DNA from: Candidatus Accumulibacter vicinus
GTDB taxonomy: Bacteria > Pseudomonadota > Gammaproteobacteria > Burkholderiales > Rhodocyclaceae
Assembly (NCBI GenBank): GCA_002425405.1
Contig: DIME01000162.1
Span: 1 to 21,874, forward strand
DNA length: 21,874 nt
Direction: 5' to 3'
Position 1 is the stretch's first letter; every line of letters begins with the position of its first letter. Below the pieces are notes generated by a model. That model was not told the origin of the DNA and made no database searches. It saw only the letters and a program-made list of their open reading frames with translations. Made by a program: the position numbers and the translations under genes. Shown here piece after piece: positions 6,656-14,777 of the stretch.

Positions 6656-6988
6656 ATGGTCGCTCGCATACTCACTTCCACTGCGCTCATCGCCAGCCTT
6701 CTGGTCGCCCCCACCGTCTCGTACGCGGACGTCTGGCATCGCACGACGACCGAGGTGGGCTGGACGTTTCATCCCGACCATGGTGAAAGCACCAAGACCC
6801 GCGCTGACGTGATGCGCGAGCTTGCGCAGGCCAAGGCAGACGGAAGTTACGAATCTTTCCTGCGTGATCTGCCGATGCCGGATACGAACGCGGGCCCCGG
6901 CAAAACGCGAGAGCAGGTCCTGCAGGAACTCAAGAACGTGACGCCTGCCGAGCGCGCTTACATGGAGGAACTCTATGGCGCGAACTGA
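6656..6988 (+). CDS. DUF4148-like secreted small protein
   Basis: A 110-residue protein with a Sec signal peptide (residues 1-24, ending VSYA). The mature part has two related segments, KTRADVMRELAQAK (47-60) and KTREQVLQELKNV (83-95). The TR-x2-V-x2-EL pattern is that of DUF4148 proteins, common in beta-proteobacteria and often metal-induced; their function is unknown. A short aromatic/His stretch (WHRTTTEVGWTFHPDHGE) follows the signal peptide and might bind metal. CAGGAG at 6643-6648 supports the ATG. The gene faces away from czcR with the CzcR-type box between them, so it is probably part of that regulon. Its stop codon is embedded in a 12-bp hairpin. Confidence 0.75.
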   Translation: MVARILTSTALIASLLVAPTVSYADVWHRTTTEVGWTFHPDHGESTKTRADVMRELAQAKADGSYESFLRDLPMPDTNAGPGKTREQVLQELKNVTPAERAYMEELYGAN

Positions 6989-7005
6989 GCCTCCAGTTCG
7001 CGCCA
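6976..7005 (+). terminator. Perfect 12-bp hairpin spanning a stop codon
   Basis: TGGCGCGAACTG pairs exactly with CAGTTCGCGCCA around a 6-nt loop (AGCCTC). The stop codon TGA (6986-6988) lies at the top of the left arm. No T-run follows. It could limit read-through into czcI or protect the 3' end. Confidence 0.5.
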
Positions 7006-7057
7006 CGGATTGATGCCACCCCATTTCCAACCCTGAGACCTCCTGTAGAATCGGTGC

Positions 7058-7417
7058 GTGCGCAAGCTTCTGATCGTCCTCCTCGTGTTTTTTCTGCCGC
7101 TGCAGTGGAGCACCGCGGCCGTGGCGGCATTTTGCTCGCACGAAGGCGGTTCCCTGAAGCGCGCTCATCTGGGTCATCACACGCACGATCATGCGGACCG
7201 TGACGGCACCGAGCGCTCGGATCACGGGACGAGCAAGGCGTGTGACGCCAGTTGCAGCGCCGATCACGACCACAGCCATAGCCCGCACGCCCTGTTTGCC
7301 GCCACGCACAGTCTCGAGGTCTTCCCGGACCGCTCGGGCGACAGTCCCTATCGCTCCCCGCTGTCCGAGCCGCCGCCGGACAACCTCCTTCGCCCGCCCG
7401 CATCCCTCCTCGTCTGA
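7058..7417 (+). CDS. czcI: CzcI-family His-rich periplasmic protein
   Basis: A 119-residue protein. The signal peptide (MRKLLIVLLVFFLPLQWSTA, cleavage near AVAA, residues 21-24) is followed at once by FCSHEGG. A His/Asp-rich region (37-77) contains HLGHHTHDHAD and SADHDHSHSPH, and a Pro-rich tail closes it. The LPLQWSxAAVAA-C-xHE start and the position before czcC are typical of CzcI, a small periplasmic modulator or metal buffer of Czc systems. The only matching start is GTG 7058. No Shine-Dalgarno is visible, and a TAGAAT sits 7 bp before the GTG, so a leaderless mRNA is possible. A 140-bp gap separates it from czcC. Confidence 0.82.
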   Translation: MRKLLIVLLVFFLPLQWSTAAVAAFCSHEGGSLKRAHLGHHTHDHADRDGTERSDHGTSKACDASCSADHDHSHSPHALFAATHSLEVFPDRSGDSPYRSPLSEPPPDNLLRPPASLLV

Positions 7418-7557
7418 TTCCGCCGACGAGTTCGGGTTTCATGGATCCACGCATCGGTTGAGCACCGGTCGCGTGGCCGCCCTCGTCGGTTTCCTTTTGA
7501 TCCGTCTCGCCGGGCGCATTGCCCGAGCGAGCCTGACGCCGTCCAGACGAGGACTCA

Positions 7558-8904
7558 ATGACGAAGATCGACCCTTCGCGCGGCATCGGCCTGTGCGTCG
7601 CACTGTGCTTTCCCCTCATGACGTGGGCGCAGAACCCGCCCACTTCCGCGCCGGCCGCGCCAGCGCCAGCATGGCGTTCGCAGCCGGCAGCCGGCGACGC
7701 GGCAGTGAGTGGCACCCTGTCGCTAGGCCAAGCGCTCGCGCTGGCCCACGCGCAGAACCCGGAACTGGCCGCATCGCGGCTCGAGGTGGAGGCGATGGCC
7801 GGCGCGAGCCAGCAAGCGCACAGCCGCCCCAACCCCGAAATCGCCTACCTGCTTGAGGACACCCAGCGTCAGACGCGGACGACGACGCTCCAGCTCAACC
7901 AGACGATCGAGCTGGGCGGCAAACGCGCGGCGCGCATGCTGGCGGCCGAGCGCGGCCACGACATCGCCGCCGAGGAACTCACGGCAAGGCGACTCGCGAT
8001 CCGCGCGTCCGTCACCTCCGCGTATTACGACGCGCTGACCGCACAGGAGCGCGTGCGCCTGGCCGAGCAGGCCATGGAGCTTGCCCAGCGGGCAAGCCGG
8101 GCCGCCGGCCAGCGCGTCAAGGCCGGCAAGGTGGCGCCCATCGAGGAGACCAAGGCCCACGTTGCGCAAGCGGGCGTACAGGTCGAACTGAGTCAGGCGC
8201 GCAGTGAGTGGGTCGGTGCGCAGGCGCGGCTGGCGGCCTTGCTCGGCGAGCCCGGCGGCCTGTCGTGGAGGCTGGACGCCCAGCTCGATGCGTTGCCCGC
8301 GGTCCCGTCGATGGCCGATCTCGAGCGCTCGCTCGACAACGCGCCGGCCCTGCGCCGCGCCCGACTGGAGATCGACCGACGGCAGGCGCTGACGGAACTC
8401 GAGAAGGCGCGCCGAATCCCGGACATCACCGTCAGCCTGGGGGCGAAGCGGTCTGAAGAGTTGGGGCGCAACCAGGCCATCGTCGGCCTGTCCGTCCCGC
8501 TGCCGATCTTCGATACGAATCGGGGCAACCTGCTCGAGGCGCTCAAGCGCGAGGAGAAGGCTCGGGAAGGACTCTCCGCCAGCCAGTTGCAGGTGTCGGC
8601 CGAAGCGCGGGAGACCCGTGCGCGCCTGGCGTCGCTACGCCAGGAAGCCCAGCTCTTCGCCGAGCAGGTGCTGCCCGGCGCCCAAAGTGCCTACGACGCG
8701 GCGGCGAAGGGCTTCGAACTGGGGAAGTTCAGCTTCCTCGAAGCGCTCGATGCGCAGCGCACGCTGCTGCAGGCCCGCAGCCAGTACCTGCGCACCCTGG
8801 CCGATACCCACCGCGCCCGCGCGGACCTCGACCGGCTGCTCGGCCTCGACGAATCAACCGAAACCCCGCTCGCGCCGGCAACGGTCCGGCGCACTGGAGA
8901 GTGA
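7558..8904 (+). CDS. czcC: CzcC outer-membrane channel of the RND efflux complex
   Basis: A 448-residue TolC-family outer-membrane factor. The signal peptide ends at TWA (residue 24). It shows the two related outer-membrane-efflux repeats: an LGQALALAHAQNPEL motif opens the first, and long Ala/Gln/Arg-rich helices follow. The second half has ELEKARRIPDITVSLGAKR, and the closing helix contains AQRTLLQARSQYLRTLAD. The length matches CzcC. It forms the exit duct for metal taken up by the CzcA pump through the CzcB adaptor. GAGG lies 5 bp before the ATG. The czcB ATG follows the stop after one base, so the genes form one operon. Confidence 0.92.
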   Translation: MTKIDPSRGIGLCVALCFPLMTWAQNPPTSAPAAPAPAWRSQPAAGDAAVSGTLSLGQALALAHAQNPELAASRLEVEAMAGASQQAHSRPNPEIAYLLEDTQRQTRTTTLQLNQTIELGGKRAARMLAAERGHDIAAEELTARRLAIRASVTSAYYDALTAQERVRLAEQAMELAQRASRAAGQRVKAGKVAPIEETKAHVAQAGVQVELSQARSEWVGAQARLAALLGEPGGLSWRLDAQLDALPAVPSMADLERSLDNAPALRRARLEIDRRQALTELEKARRIPDITVSLGAKRSEELGRNQAIVGLSVPLPIFDTNRGNLLEALKREEKAREGLSASQLQVSAEARETRARLASLRQEAQLFAEQVLPGAQSAYDAAAKGFELGKFSFLEALDAQRTLLQARSQYLRTLADTHRARADLDRLLGLDESTETPLAPATVRRTGE

Positions 8905-8905
8905 A

Positions 8906-10495
8906 ATGGCAGAAACCAAACCGAAGAACACACACTGGGCGATCGTCGCCGTGCTCGTCGTCGGGCTCGCGTTGGGTGCAGCGATTCTTGCGACCGATGG
9001 CAACAAGGCCGTCACTGACGAACATGGGCATGCCGCCCACCCGGAGGCGCCCGGGCACGCCGAGGAGGAGCATCACGGTCAGGCCAAGTCGACCGACCAC
9101 GCCGACGATGCCTCGCATGCCGATGAAGAGCACCACGAGGCCGCCGCCGAACCGGCCAAAGGTCCACACGGCGGCAAGCTGCTCACCGATGGCCGCTACG
9201 GCATCGAGGTGACGATCTTCGAAACCGGGGCGGAACCTCAATTCCGGCTCTACACGTACTGGGAGGGCAAGCCGCTCGATGTCGCGCAGAGCCAGATCCA
9301 GCTCGTCCTCGAGCGGTTGGGACAGTCGCCGCAACGTTTCAGCTTCATCAAGGAAGGGGACTACCTCAAGGGCGATGCGGTCGTGGCCGAGCCGCACTCC
9401 TTTGCGGTCAAGGTACAGGCGGACTACGAAGGAAAACGCTACCAGCTCGGCTACGAACAGGTCGAGGCCCGCGTCACCATGACCGATGCACAGCTCCAGG
9501 GCGCCGGAATCGAGCTCGCCGAAGCGGGGCCGGCCACGATCGGAACAGCGCTCGAGTTACTGGGAGAGGTGCGCTACAACAGTGATCGTACCGTGCAGGT
9601 CGTCCCGCGGCTGGCCGGCCTGGTGGAGTCGGTGGCGGTCAGCGCAGGCGAACGTGTGCGCAAGGGACAGGTGCTCGCCGTGCTGAGCAGTCAATTGCTC
9701 GCCGACCAGCGTACCGAATTGTTGGCCGCGCAGCGTCGTCTCGCACTCGCGCGGACCACCTACGAGCGTGAAAGGACGTTGTGGCAGGAGAAGATCTCGC
9801 CCGAGCAGGACATGCTGCAGGCGCGCACCGTCATGCAGGAAGGCGAGATTGCCGTACAGAGCGCACAACAGAAGCTCGCCACTCTGGGCAGCGTTGCTTC
9901 GGGCGGCAGCGCACTCACGCGCTATGAGCTTCGCTCCCCGATCGACGGGGTCGTGACCGACAAACGCCTGTCGGTCGGCGAGGCGGTCAAGGAGGACGCC
10001 GCGGTCTTCACCGTCTCGGACCTGTCGTCGGTATGGGTGGAGGCGCCGGTGTCCGCGCAGGATCTGGGTGCGCTCGCCGCAGGCCAGACGGTAACGATCC
10101 GCGCCAGCGCCTTCGACGCGTCGGCGCCGGGCAGGGTCACCTTCATCAGCCCGCTGATCGGCGAGCAGTCCCGTACTGGCATCGCCCGCATCGTGGTGCA
10201 GAACCCCTCCGGTGTCTGGCGACCGGGATTGCCGGTGTCCGTCACCGTCGTCGCCGCGGAAACGAAGGTGCCGGTCGCGGTCGCGGTGGACGCCGTCCAG
10301 GATCTGCGCGACTGGAAGGTGGTATTCGGCCGCTACGGCGACGCCTTCGAAGCGCGCCCGCTCGAACTGGGTCGCAGCGACGGCCGACACGTGGAGGTGC
10401 TGGCAGGCCTGCAGGCGGGCGAGCGCTACGCGGCGAAGAACAGCTATGTCATCAAGGCGGAGCTCGGCAAGGCCGGCGCCAGCCACGACCACTGA
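8906..10495 (+). CDS. czcB: CzcB periplasmic adaptor (membrane fusion protein)
   Basis: A 529-residue adaptor linking the pump to the outer-membrane channel. An N-terminal membrane anchor (residues 11-29) is followed by a His/Glu-rich segment (40-77). A GPHGGKLL module (86-93) opens an extra N-terminal domain of about 110 residues, as in CzcB and some CusB proteins. Then come the lipoyl/hairpin region (AGLVESVAVSAGERVRKGQ and long helices) and the beta-barrel and membrane-proximal domains (DGVVTDKRLSVGEAV, WVEAPV, RPGLPVSVTV). The C-terminus GASHDH is also His-bearing. The ATG at 8906, with GGAGAG just upstream, is used. The frame extends further upstream only as an overlap with czcC. A PII-like gene follows after 15 bp. 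Confidence 0.92.
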   Translation: MAETKPKNTHWAIVAVLVVGLALGAAILATDGNKAVTDEHGHAAHPEAPGHAEEEHHGQAKSTDHADDASHADEEHHEAAAEPAKGPHGGKLLTDGRYGIEVTIFETGAEPQFRLYTYWEGKPLDVAQSQIQLVLERLGQSPQRFSFIKEGDYLKGDAVVAEPHSFAVKVQADYEGKRYQLGYEQVEARVTMTDAQLQGAGIELAEAGPATIGTALELLGEVRYNSDRTVQVVPRLAGLVESVAVSAGERVRKGQVLAVLSSQLLADQRTELLAAQRRLALARTTYERERTLWQEKISPEQDMLQARTVMQEGEIAVQSAQQKLATLGSVASGGSALTRYELRSPIDGVVTDKRLSVGEAVKEDAAVFTVSDLSSVWVEAPVSAQDLGALAAGQTVTIRASAFDASAPGRVTFISPLIGEQSRTGIARIVVQNPSGVWRPGLPVSVTVVAAETKVPVAVAVDAVQDLRDWKVVFGRYGDAFEARPLELGRSDGRHVEVLAGLQAGERYAAKNSYVIKAELGKAGASHDH

Positions 10496-10510
10496 CCGGG
10501 AGCCCCCGAC

Positions 10511-10852
10511 ATGAAACAGATCACTGCCATGATTCGCCCCCACCGCCTCGACGCCGTCGAGACGGCGCTCGAAACGCTCCCGCATTGCCCCGGCTTCACC
10601 GTATTCGGCGCGAAAGGCCATCCCCGCGGGCATGGGCCGGACCACCGGTTCGTCGCCGATGAATGGAATCCCCACGCCCACGATGTGCTCGTGCTGCTGA
10701 TCCTGTGCCAGGACGATGACGCGTCCGCCATCGTCGACGCGGTCGCGGCGGCGGCACGCACGGGGCAACCGGGCGACGGGATGGTCGGTGTCGTCGAACT
10801 CGTCACCGCGGTCCGTATTCGCACCGGCGAACGCGACGCCGCGGCGCTTTGA
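10511..10852 (+). CDS. PII-like signalling protein of the czc operon
   Basis: A 113-residue protein of full PII length. The N-terminus MKQITAMIRPHRLDAVETAL and the C-terminal signature TGQPGDGMVGVVELVTAVRIRTGERD are those of GlnB/GlnK. The T-loop region (residues 37-57) is unlike classical PII: Tyr51 is absent and five His are present (37, 41, 45, 55, 57), with Cys at 26 and 66. PII-like proteins encoded next to metal RND pumps have been recognised as a separate group (I recall it as PII-NG). Their effector is uncertain. Tight placement between czcB and czcA (15-bp and 10-bp gaps) suggests it regulates pump assembly or activity in response to a nucleotide or metal. GGGAG at 10498-10502 supports the start. 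Confidence 0.85.
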   Translation: MKQITAMIRPHRLDAVETALETLPHCPGFTVFGAKGHPRGHGPDHRFVADEWNPHAHDVLVLLILCQDDDASAIVDAVAAAARTGQPGDGMVGVVELVTAVRIRTGERDAAAL

Positions 10853-10862
10853 GGAGAGGCTC

Positions 10863-13800
10863 GTGTTCGAACGCATCATCCGCTTCGCCATCGATCAACG
10901 ATGGCTCGTGCTGCTCGCCGTGCTCGGCATGGTCGGCGTCGGAATCTACAACTATCAGCGTCTGCCCATCGACGCGGTGCCCGACATCACCAATGTCCAG
11001 GTCCAGATCAACACCGAAGCACCCGGCTACTCCCCGCTGGAGTCCGAACAGCGCGTGACCTTCCCGATCGAAACCACGATGGCCGGTTTGCCCAATCTCG
11101 AGCAGACCCGTTCCCTGTCGCGCTATGGCCTGTCCCAGGTCACCGTCGTGTTCAAGGACGGCACGGACATCTACTTTGCCCGGCAACTGGTGAACGAGCG
11201 CATCCAGGAGGCCCGCAGCAAACTGCCGGCCGGCCTCGCCCCGGCGCTCGGCCCCATCGCCACCGGGCTGGGCGAAATCTACATGTGGACGGTCGAGGCG
11301 ACCGAGGGCGCGAAAAAACCCAACGGAAGCGCGTACACACCGATGGATCTGCGCGAGATTCAAGACTGGATCATCAAGCCGCAATTGCGCACCGTCCCAG
11401 GGGTCACCGAGATCAACACGATCGGCGGCTATGCAAAGGAGTTTCAGGTGGCACCCCTGCCCGAGCGCATGGTGTCCTACGGGCTGGCCATCAGCGATCT
11501 GGTCACGGCGCTCGAGCGCAACAACGCCAACGTGGGGGCAGGTTATATCGAGCGTCGGGGCGAGCAGTATCTGATCCGCGCACCGGGACAGGTCGCCGGC
11601 ATCGACGATATCGCCAATATCGTCGTCGGCCACGCCCAAGGGGTCCCGATACGCATCCGCGATGTGGCTGAAGTGGGCCTGGGCAAGGAGCTGCGCACCG
11701 GTGCCGCGACCGAGAATGGCCGCGAAGTGGTGCTGGGCACGGTGTTCATGCTCATCGGTGAGAACAGCCGCGACGTGTCGAAGGCGGTCGACGCACGCCT
11801 GCAGGCAATCAACAAGACCTTGCCCGAGGGCATCGTCGCCAAGACGGTCTATGACCGCACCATCCTGGTCGAAAAGGCCATCGACACGGTCAAGAAGAAC
11901 CTGACCGAGGGCGCTCTGCTGGTCATTGCCATCCTGTTCCTGTTTCTCGGCAACATCCGTGCGGCGCTCATCACCGCGATGGTGATCCCGCTGGCGATGC
12001 TATTCACCTTCACCGGCATGGTGACGAACCGGGTCAGCGCCAACCTGATGAGCCTGGGCGCCCTGGACTTCGGCATCATCATCGATGGGGCCGTGGTGAT
12101 CGTCGAGAACTGTGTGCGCCGCCTCGCCCACGCGCAGGCTGCGCTCGACCGGCCGATGACGCGCAACGAGCGGTTTCACGAAGTCTTCGTGGCGTCGAAG
12201 GAATCGCGGCGGGCGCTGCTCTTCGGCCAGCTCATCATCATGGTGGTGTACCTGCCGATCTTTGCCCTGACCGGGGTCGAAGGCAAGATGTTCCACCCGA
12301 TGGCCTTTACCGTCGTGACCGCATTGCTGGGCGCGATGATTCTGTCGGTCACCTTCGTACCCGCAGCGGTTGCGCTCTTTCTGTCCGGCAAGGTCAGCGA
12401 GACCGAAAATCGGCTGATGACGATCGCCAAGCGCGGCTACGCCCCGGCGTTCGACTGGGTCATGGCGCGCAAGCCGTTGGTTCTGACGATCGCCTGCGTC
12501 AGCATCGTGCTGTCAGGGCTACTGGCGACCCGCATGGGCAGCGAATTCATCCCGAGCCTCGATGAGGGCGACGTCGCACTTCATGCGTTGCGCATTCCAG
12601 GCACGAGCCTGAGCCAATCGATCGACATGCAGGTGCAACTGGAGCGCACGGTCAAGACCTTCCCCGAAGTCGACAACGTGTTCGCCAAGATCGGTACGGC
12701 CGAGATCGCCACCGACCCGATGCCACCCAATGTCGCCGACAACTTCGTGATGCTCAAGCCGCGGGACCAGTGGCCGGACCCGCAGAAGTCCAAGAGTGAG
12801 CTGGTCGCGGCGATGCAGCGTGCGGTCGGTCAGATACCGGGCAACAACTACGAGTTTACGCAACCGATTCAGATGCGATTCAACGAGTTGATCTCGGGCG
12901 TTCGCAGCGACGTGGCGGTGAAGGTCTTCGGTGACGACATGGACACCATGAACGAGACGGCAGAACGCATTGCCGCCGTGCTCGAGGGGGTTCCGGGTGC
13001 TGCCGACGTGAAGGTGGAGCAGACCACTGGCCTGCCCATGCTGACGGTCCGGATCGAGCGGAATCAGATTGCCCGGCTCGGCCTGAACGTCGCCGACGTC
13101 CAGGACAGCGTCTCGGCTGCGCTCGGCGGGCAGGAGGCCGGGGCGGTGTTCGAGGGCGACCGGCGCTTCGACATCCTGGTCCGGTTGCCCGATGCGATTC
13201 GCGGTGACCTCGAGGCGATCCGCCGTCTGCCAATCCGCGTGCCCGCCGGCGAGAACGGCGCGCGTGGCTTCGTCCGGCTGGGCGATGTCGCACGCATCGA
13301 GTCTGCGCCCGGCCCCAACCAGATCAGCCGCGAAAACGGCAAACGTCGGGTTGTGGTGACCGCCAACGTGCGCGGGCGCGACATTGGTTCCTTCGTCGCC
13401 GAGGCGGAAACGAAGATCGCCACGGCGGTGCAGGTGCCCACAGGGTACTGGACGACCTGGGGCGGCACCTTCGAGCAGTTGCAGTCGGCCGCCAAACGGC
13501 TTCAGATCGTCGTGCCGGTCGCGTTGCTGCTTGTCCTAACGTTGCTCTTCATGATGTTTGGCAATGTCAAGGACGGGCTGCTGGTCTTCACCGGCGTCCC
13601 CTTCGCGCTGACCGGCGGCATCCTGGCGCTGTGGTTGCGCGATATCCCGCTGTCGATCTCCGCCGGTGTCGGCTTCATCGCGCTGTCGGGCGTGGCCGTG
13701 CTGAACGGCCTGGTGATGATCTCGTACATCCGGAGTCTGCGCGATGACGGCTTCGATCTCGATGACGCGATCCGGGAGGGCGCGCTGACGCGATTGCGTC

Positions 13801-14024
13801 CCGTGCTGATGACGGCGCTGGTCGCATCGCTCGGGTTCGTTCCCATGGCGATCGCGGTCGGTACCGGTGCCGAAGTGCAGCGGCCACTGGCCACTGTGGT
13901 CATCGGCGGCATCCTGTCGTCTACCGCACTGACGCTGCTCGTGCTGCCGGCGCTGTATCGCATCGCCCATGGACGCGAGAGGCGAATGGCGTCACCCGCG
14001 GAGACATTGGCTCCCGCCCATTGA
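10863..14024 (+). CDS. czcA: CzcA heavy-metal RND efflux pump
   Basis: A 1053-residue proton-driven RND transporter of the heavy-metal efflux subfamily. It starts MFERIIRFAIDQRW, has the usual 12 membrane segments with two large periplasmic loops (about 35-340 and 560-870), and ends after TM12 near ALYRIAHGRE. The TM4 motif DFGIIIDGAVVIVEN spans residues 402-416. Asp402, Asp408 and Glu415 are the proton-relay residues known from CzcA, and the motif is the Zn/Co/Cd (HME1) type rather than the Cu/Ag type. The start is GTG 10863, with GAGGAG at 10851-10856. A longer frame beginning inside the PII-like gene is rejected. Partners are CzcB and CzcC encoded upstream. Confidence 0.95.
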   Translation: MFERIIRFAIDQRWLVLLAVLGMVGVGIYNYQRLPIDAVPDITNVQVQINTEAPGYSPLESEQRVTFPIETTMAGLPNLEQTRSLSRYGLSQVTVVFKDGTDIYFARQLVNERIQEARSKLPAGLAPALGPIATGLGEIYMWTVEATEGAKKPNGSAYTPMDLREIQDWIIKPQLRTVPGVTEINTIGGYAKEFQVAPLPERMVSYGLAISDLVTALERNNANVGAGYIERRGEQYLIRAPGQVAGIDDIANIVVGHAQGVPIRIRDVAEVGLGKELRTGAATENGREVVLGTVFMLIGENSRDVSKAVDARLQAINKTLPEGIVAKTVYDRTILVEKAIDTVKKNLTEGALLVIAILFLFLGNIRAALITAMVIPLAMLFTFTGMVTNRVSANLMSLGALDFGIIIDGAVVIVENCVRRLAHAQAALDRPMTRNERFHEVFVASKESRRALLFGQLIIMVVYLPIFALTGVEGKMFHPMAFTVVTALLGAMILSVTFVPAAVALFLSGKVSETENRLMTIAKRGYAPAFDWVMARKPLVLTIACVSIVLSGLLATRMGSEFIPSLDEGDVALHALRIPGTSLSQSIDMQVQLERTVKTFPEVDNVFAKIGTAEIATDPMPPNVADNFVMLKPRDQWPDPQKSKSELVAAMQRAVGQIPGNNYEFTQPIQMRFNELISGVRSDVAVKVFGDDMDTMNETAERIAAVLEGVPGAADVKVEQTTGLPMLTVRIERNQIARLGLNVADVQDSVSAALGGQEAGAVFEGDRRFDILVRLPDAIRGDLEAIRRLPIRVPAGENGARGFVRLGDVARIESAPGPNQISRENGKRRVVVTANVRGRDIGSFVAEAETKIATAVQVPTGYWTTWGGTFEQLQSAAKRLQIVVPVALLLVLTLLFMMFGNVKDGLLVFTGVPFALTGGILALWLRDIPLSISAGVGFIALSGVAVLNGLVMISYIRSLRDDGFDLDDAIREGALTRLRPVLMTALVASLGFVPMAIAVGTGAEVQRPLATVVIGGILSSTALTLLVLPALYRIAHGRERRMASPAETLAPAH

Positions 14025-14114
14025 TCCTGTGTGGGGCGGAAGGGTACGGACCGCTGCGCTTTCGCCCGATAGACCCGATCCACCCGCGGTTCTCTCCTTC
14101 GTCATGGAGGTCGC

Positions 14115-14501
14115 ATGAAACACGCTTCTGTCATTGCAACGGTGATCGTCCTGGTGTCCTTCAGCGTCTTCGCCGCAGGCGGGCATGACCATGACAAGGA
14201 CCATGTGCCCCGACATGGCGGCATGGTGGCCGAAGTCAATGAAGTGGACTATGAACTCGTGGCTACGCGAACCCTGCTGCAACTCTACCTTCGCGATCAT
14301 GGGAAGAGCGTTGCCGTCACCGGAGGCGCCGCAAGAGTCACTTTGCTGTCGGGTAAGGAAAGGATCGAAACCGCGCTCTTGCCCGCCGGGGAGAAATTCG
14401 AGGTGCAAGGCCACTTCAAGATCATCCCCGGCATGAAGTTTGTGGCCGTGGTTGCCCTCCCCGGGCGGGGTGAGGCAACCGTATGGTTCCGATTGCGATG
14501 A
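14115..14501 (+). CDS. Small periplasmic HGG-domain protein of czc cluster
   Basis: A 128-residue protein with a signal peptide (about 1-21, ending VFAA). A His/Asp cluster, GGHDHDKDH, is followed by PRHGGMVAE and a beta-rich domain (LQLYLRDHGKSVAVTGG, VTLLSGKER, FKIIPGMKFVAVVALP). The order HGG, acidic E/V strand, LY-x3-GK, VTLL-x-G resembles the extra N-terminal domain of CzcB in this window (residues 88-200), as if that module existed alone. I know no named family for it. A role as a metal-binding helper that hands ions to the efflux complex is inference. GGAGG at 14106-14110 supports the start. It lies 90 bp after czcA and is probably in the same transcript. Confidence 0.7.
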   Translation: MKHASVIATVIVLVSFSVFAAGGHDHDKDHVPRHGGMVAEVNEVDYELVATRTLLQLYLRDHGKSVAVTGGAARVTLLSGKERIETALLPAGEKFEVQGHFKIIPGMKFVAVVALPGRGEATVWFRLR

Positions 14502-14523
14502 CTTGACGCACCCATTGCGCTCT

Positions 14524-14538
14524 ACGTGCTGAGCACGT
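14524..14538 (+). terminator. Possible weak terminator hairpin after the czc operon
   Basis: ACGTGC and GCACGT form a 6-bp stem with a 3-nt loop, ending in TTT. It lies 23 bp after the stop of the HGG-domain gene. The remaining intergenic stretch to 14777 shows no other gene. Confidence 0.3.
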
Positions 14539-14731
14539 TTCGAGCAGCCGCCTGATCCGCATTCATTGTTGCGCTCCCTGGTGTCGCTTCCGGCACCGGG
14601 CGGCCGGTCACGCCTTATGCACACCGTTCAGTGCCGCGTACTGCCTCGTCCCCTTGGCGTCGTGGGCGATTGAGGCTGCGACTGTGCGCCTGTACGGCAG
14701 CAGCCTCGACAGCGAAGCCCCATCGCGCGCG

Positions 14732-14760
14732 TTGCCCAAATCAATTGTTCCAAAGATAAC
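14732..14760 (+). promoter_or_regulatory. Possible weak promoter of the glycosyltransferase gene
   Basis: TTGCCC (14732-14737) and GATAAC (14755-14760) have a 17-bp spacer, ending 17 bp before the ATG. The match to sigma70 consensus is modest. Confidence 0.3.
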
Positions 14761-14777
14761 TTCACAGGCGTCAAATC

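Noticed and set aside
8618..8905. Upstream extension of czcB
   Set aside because: It is an out-of-frame reading of czcC. ATG 8906 gives the expected membrane anchor and has a ribosome site.
10716..10862. Longer N-terminus for czcA overlapping the PII-like gene
   Set aside because: Family members start at MFERIIRF. GTG 10863 has a strong GAGGAG, and the added residues are the PII-like gene read out of frame.
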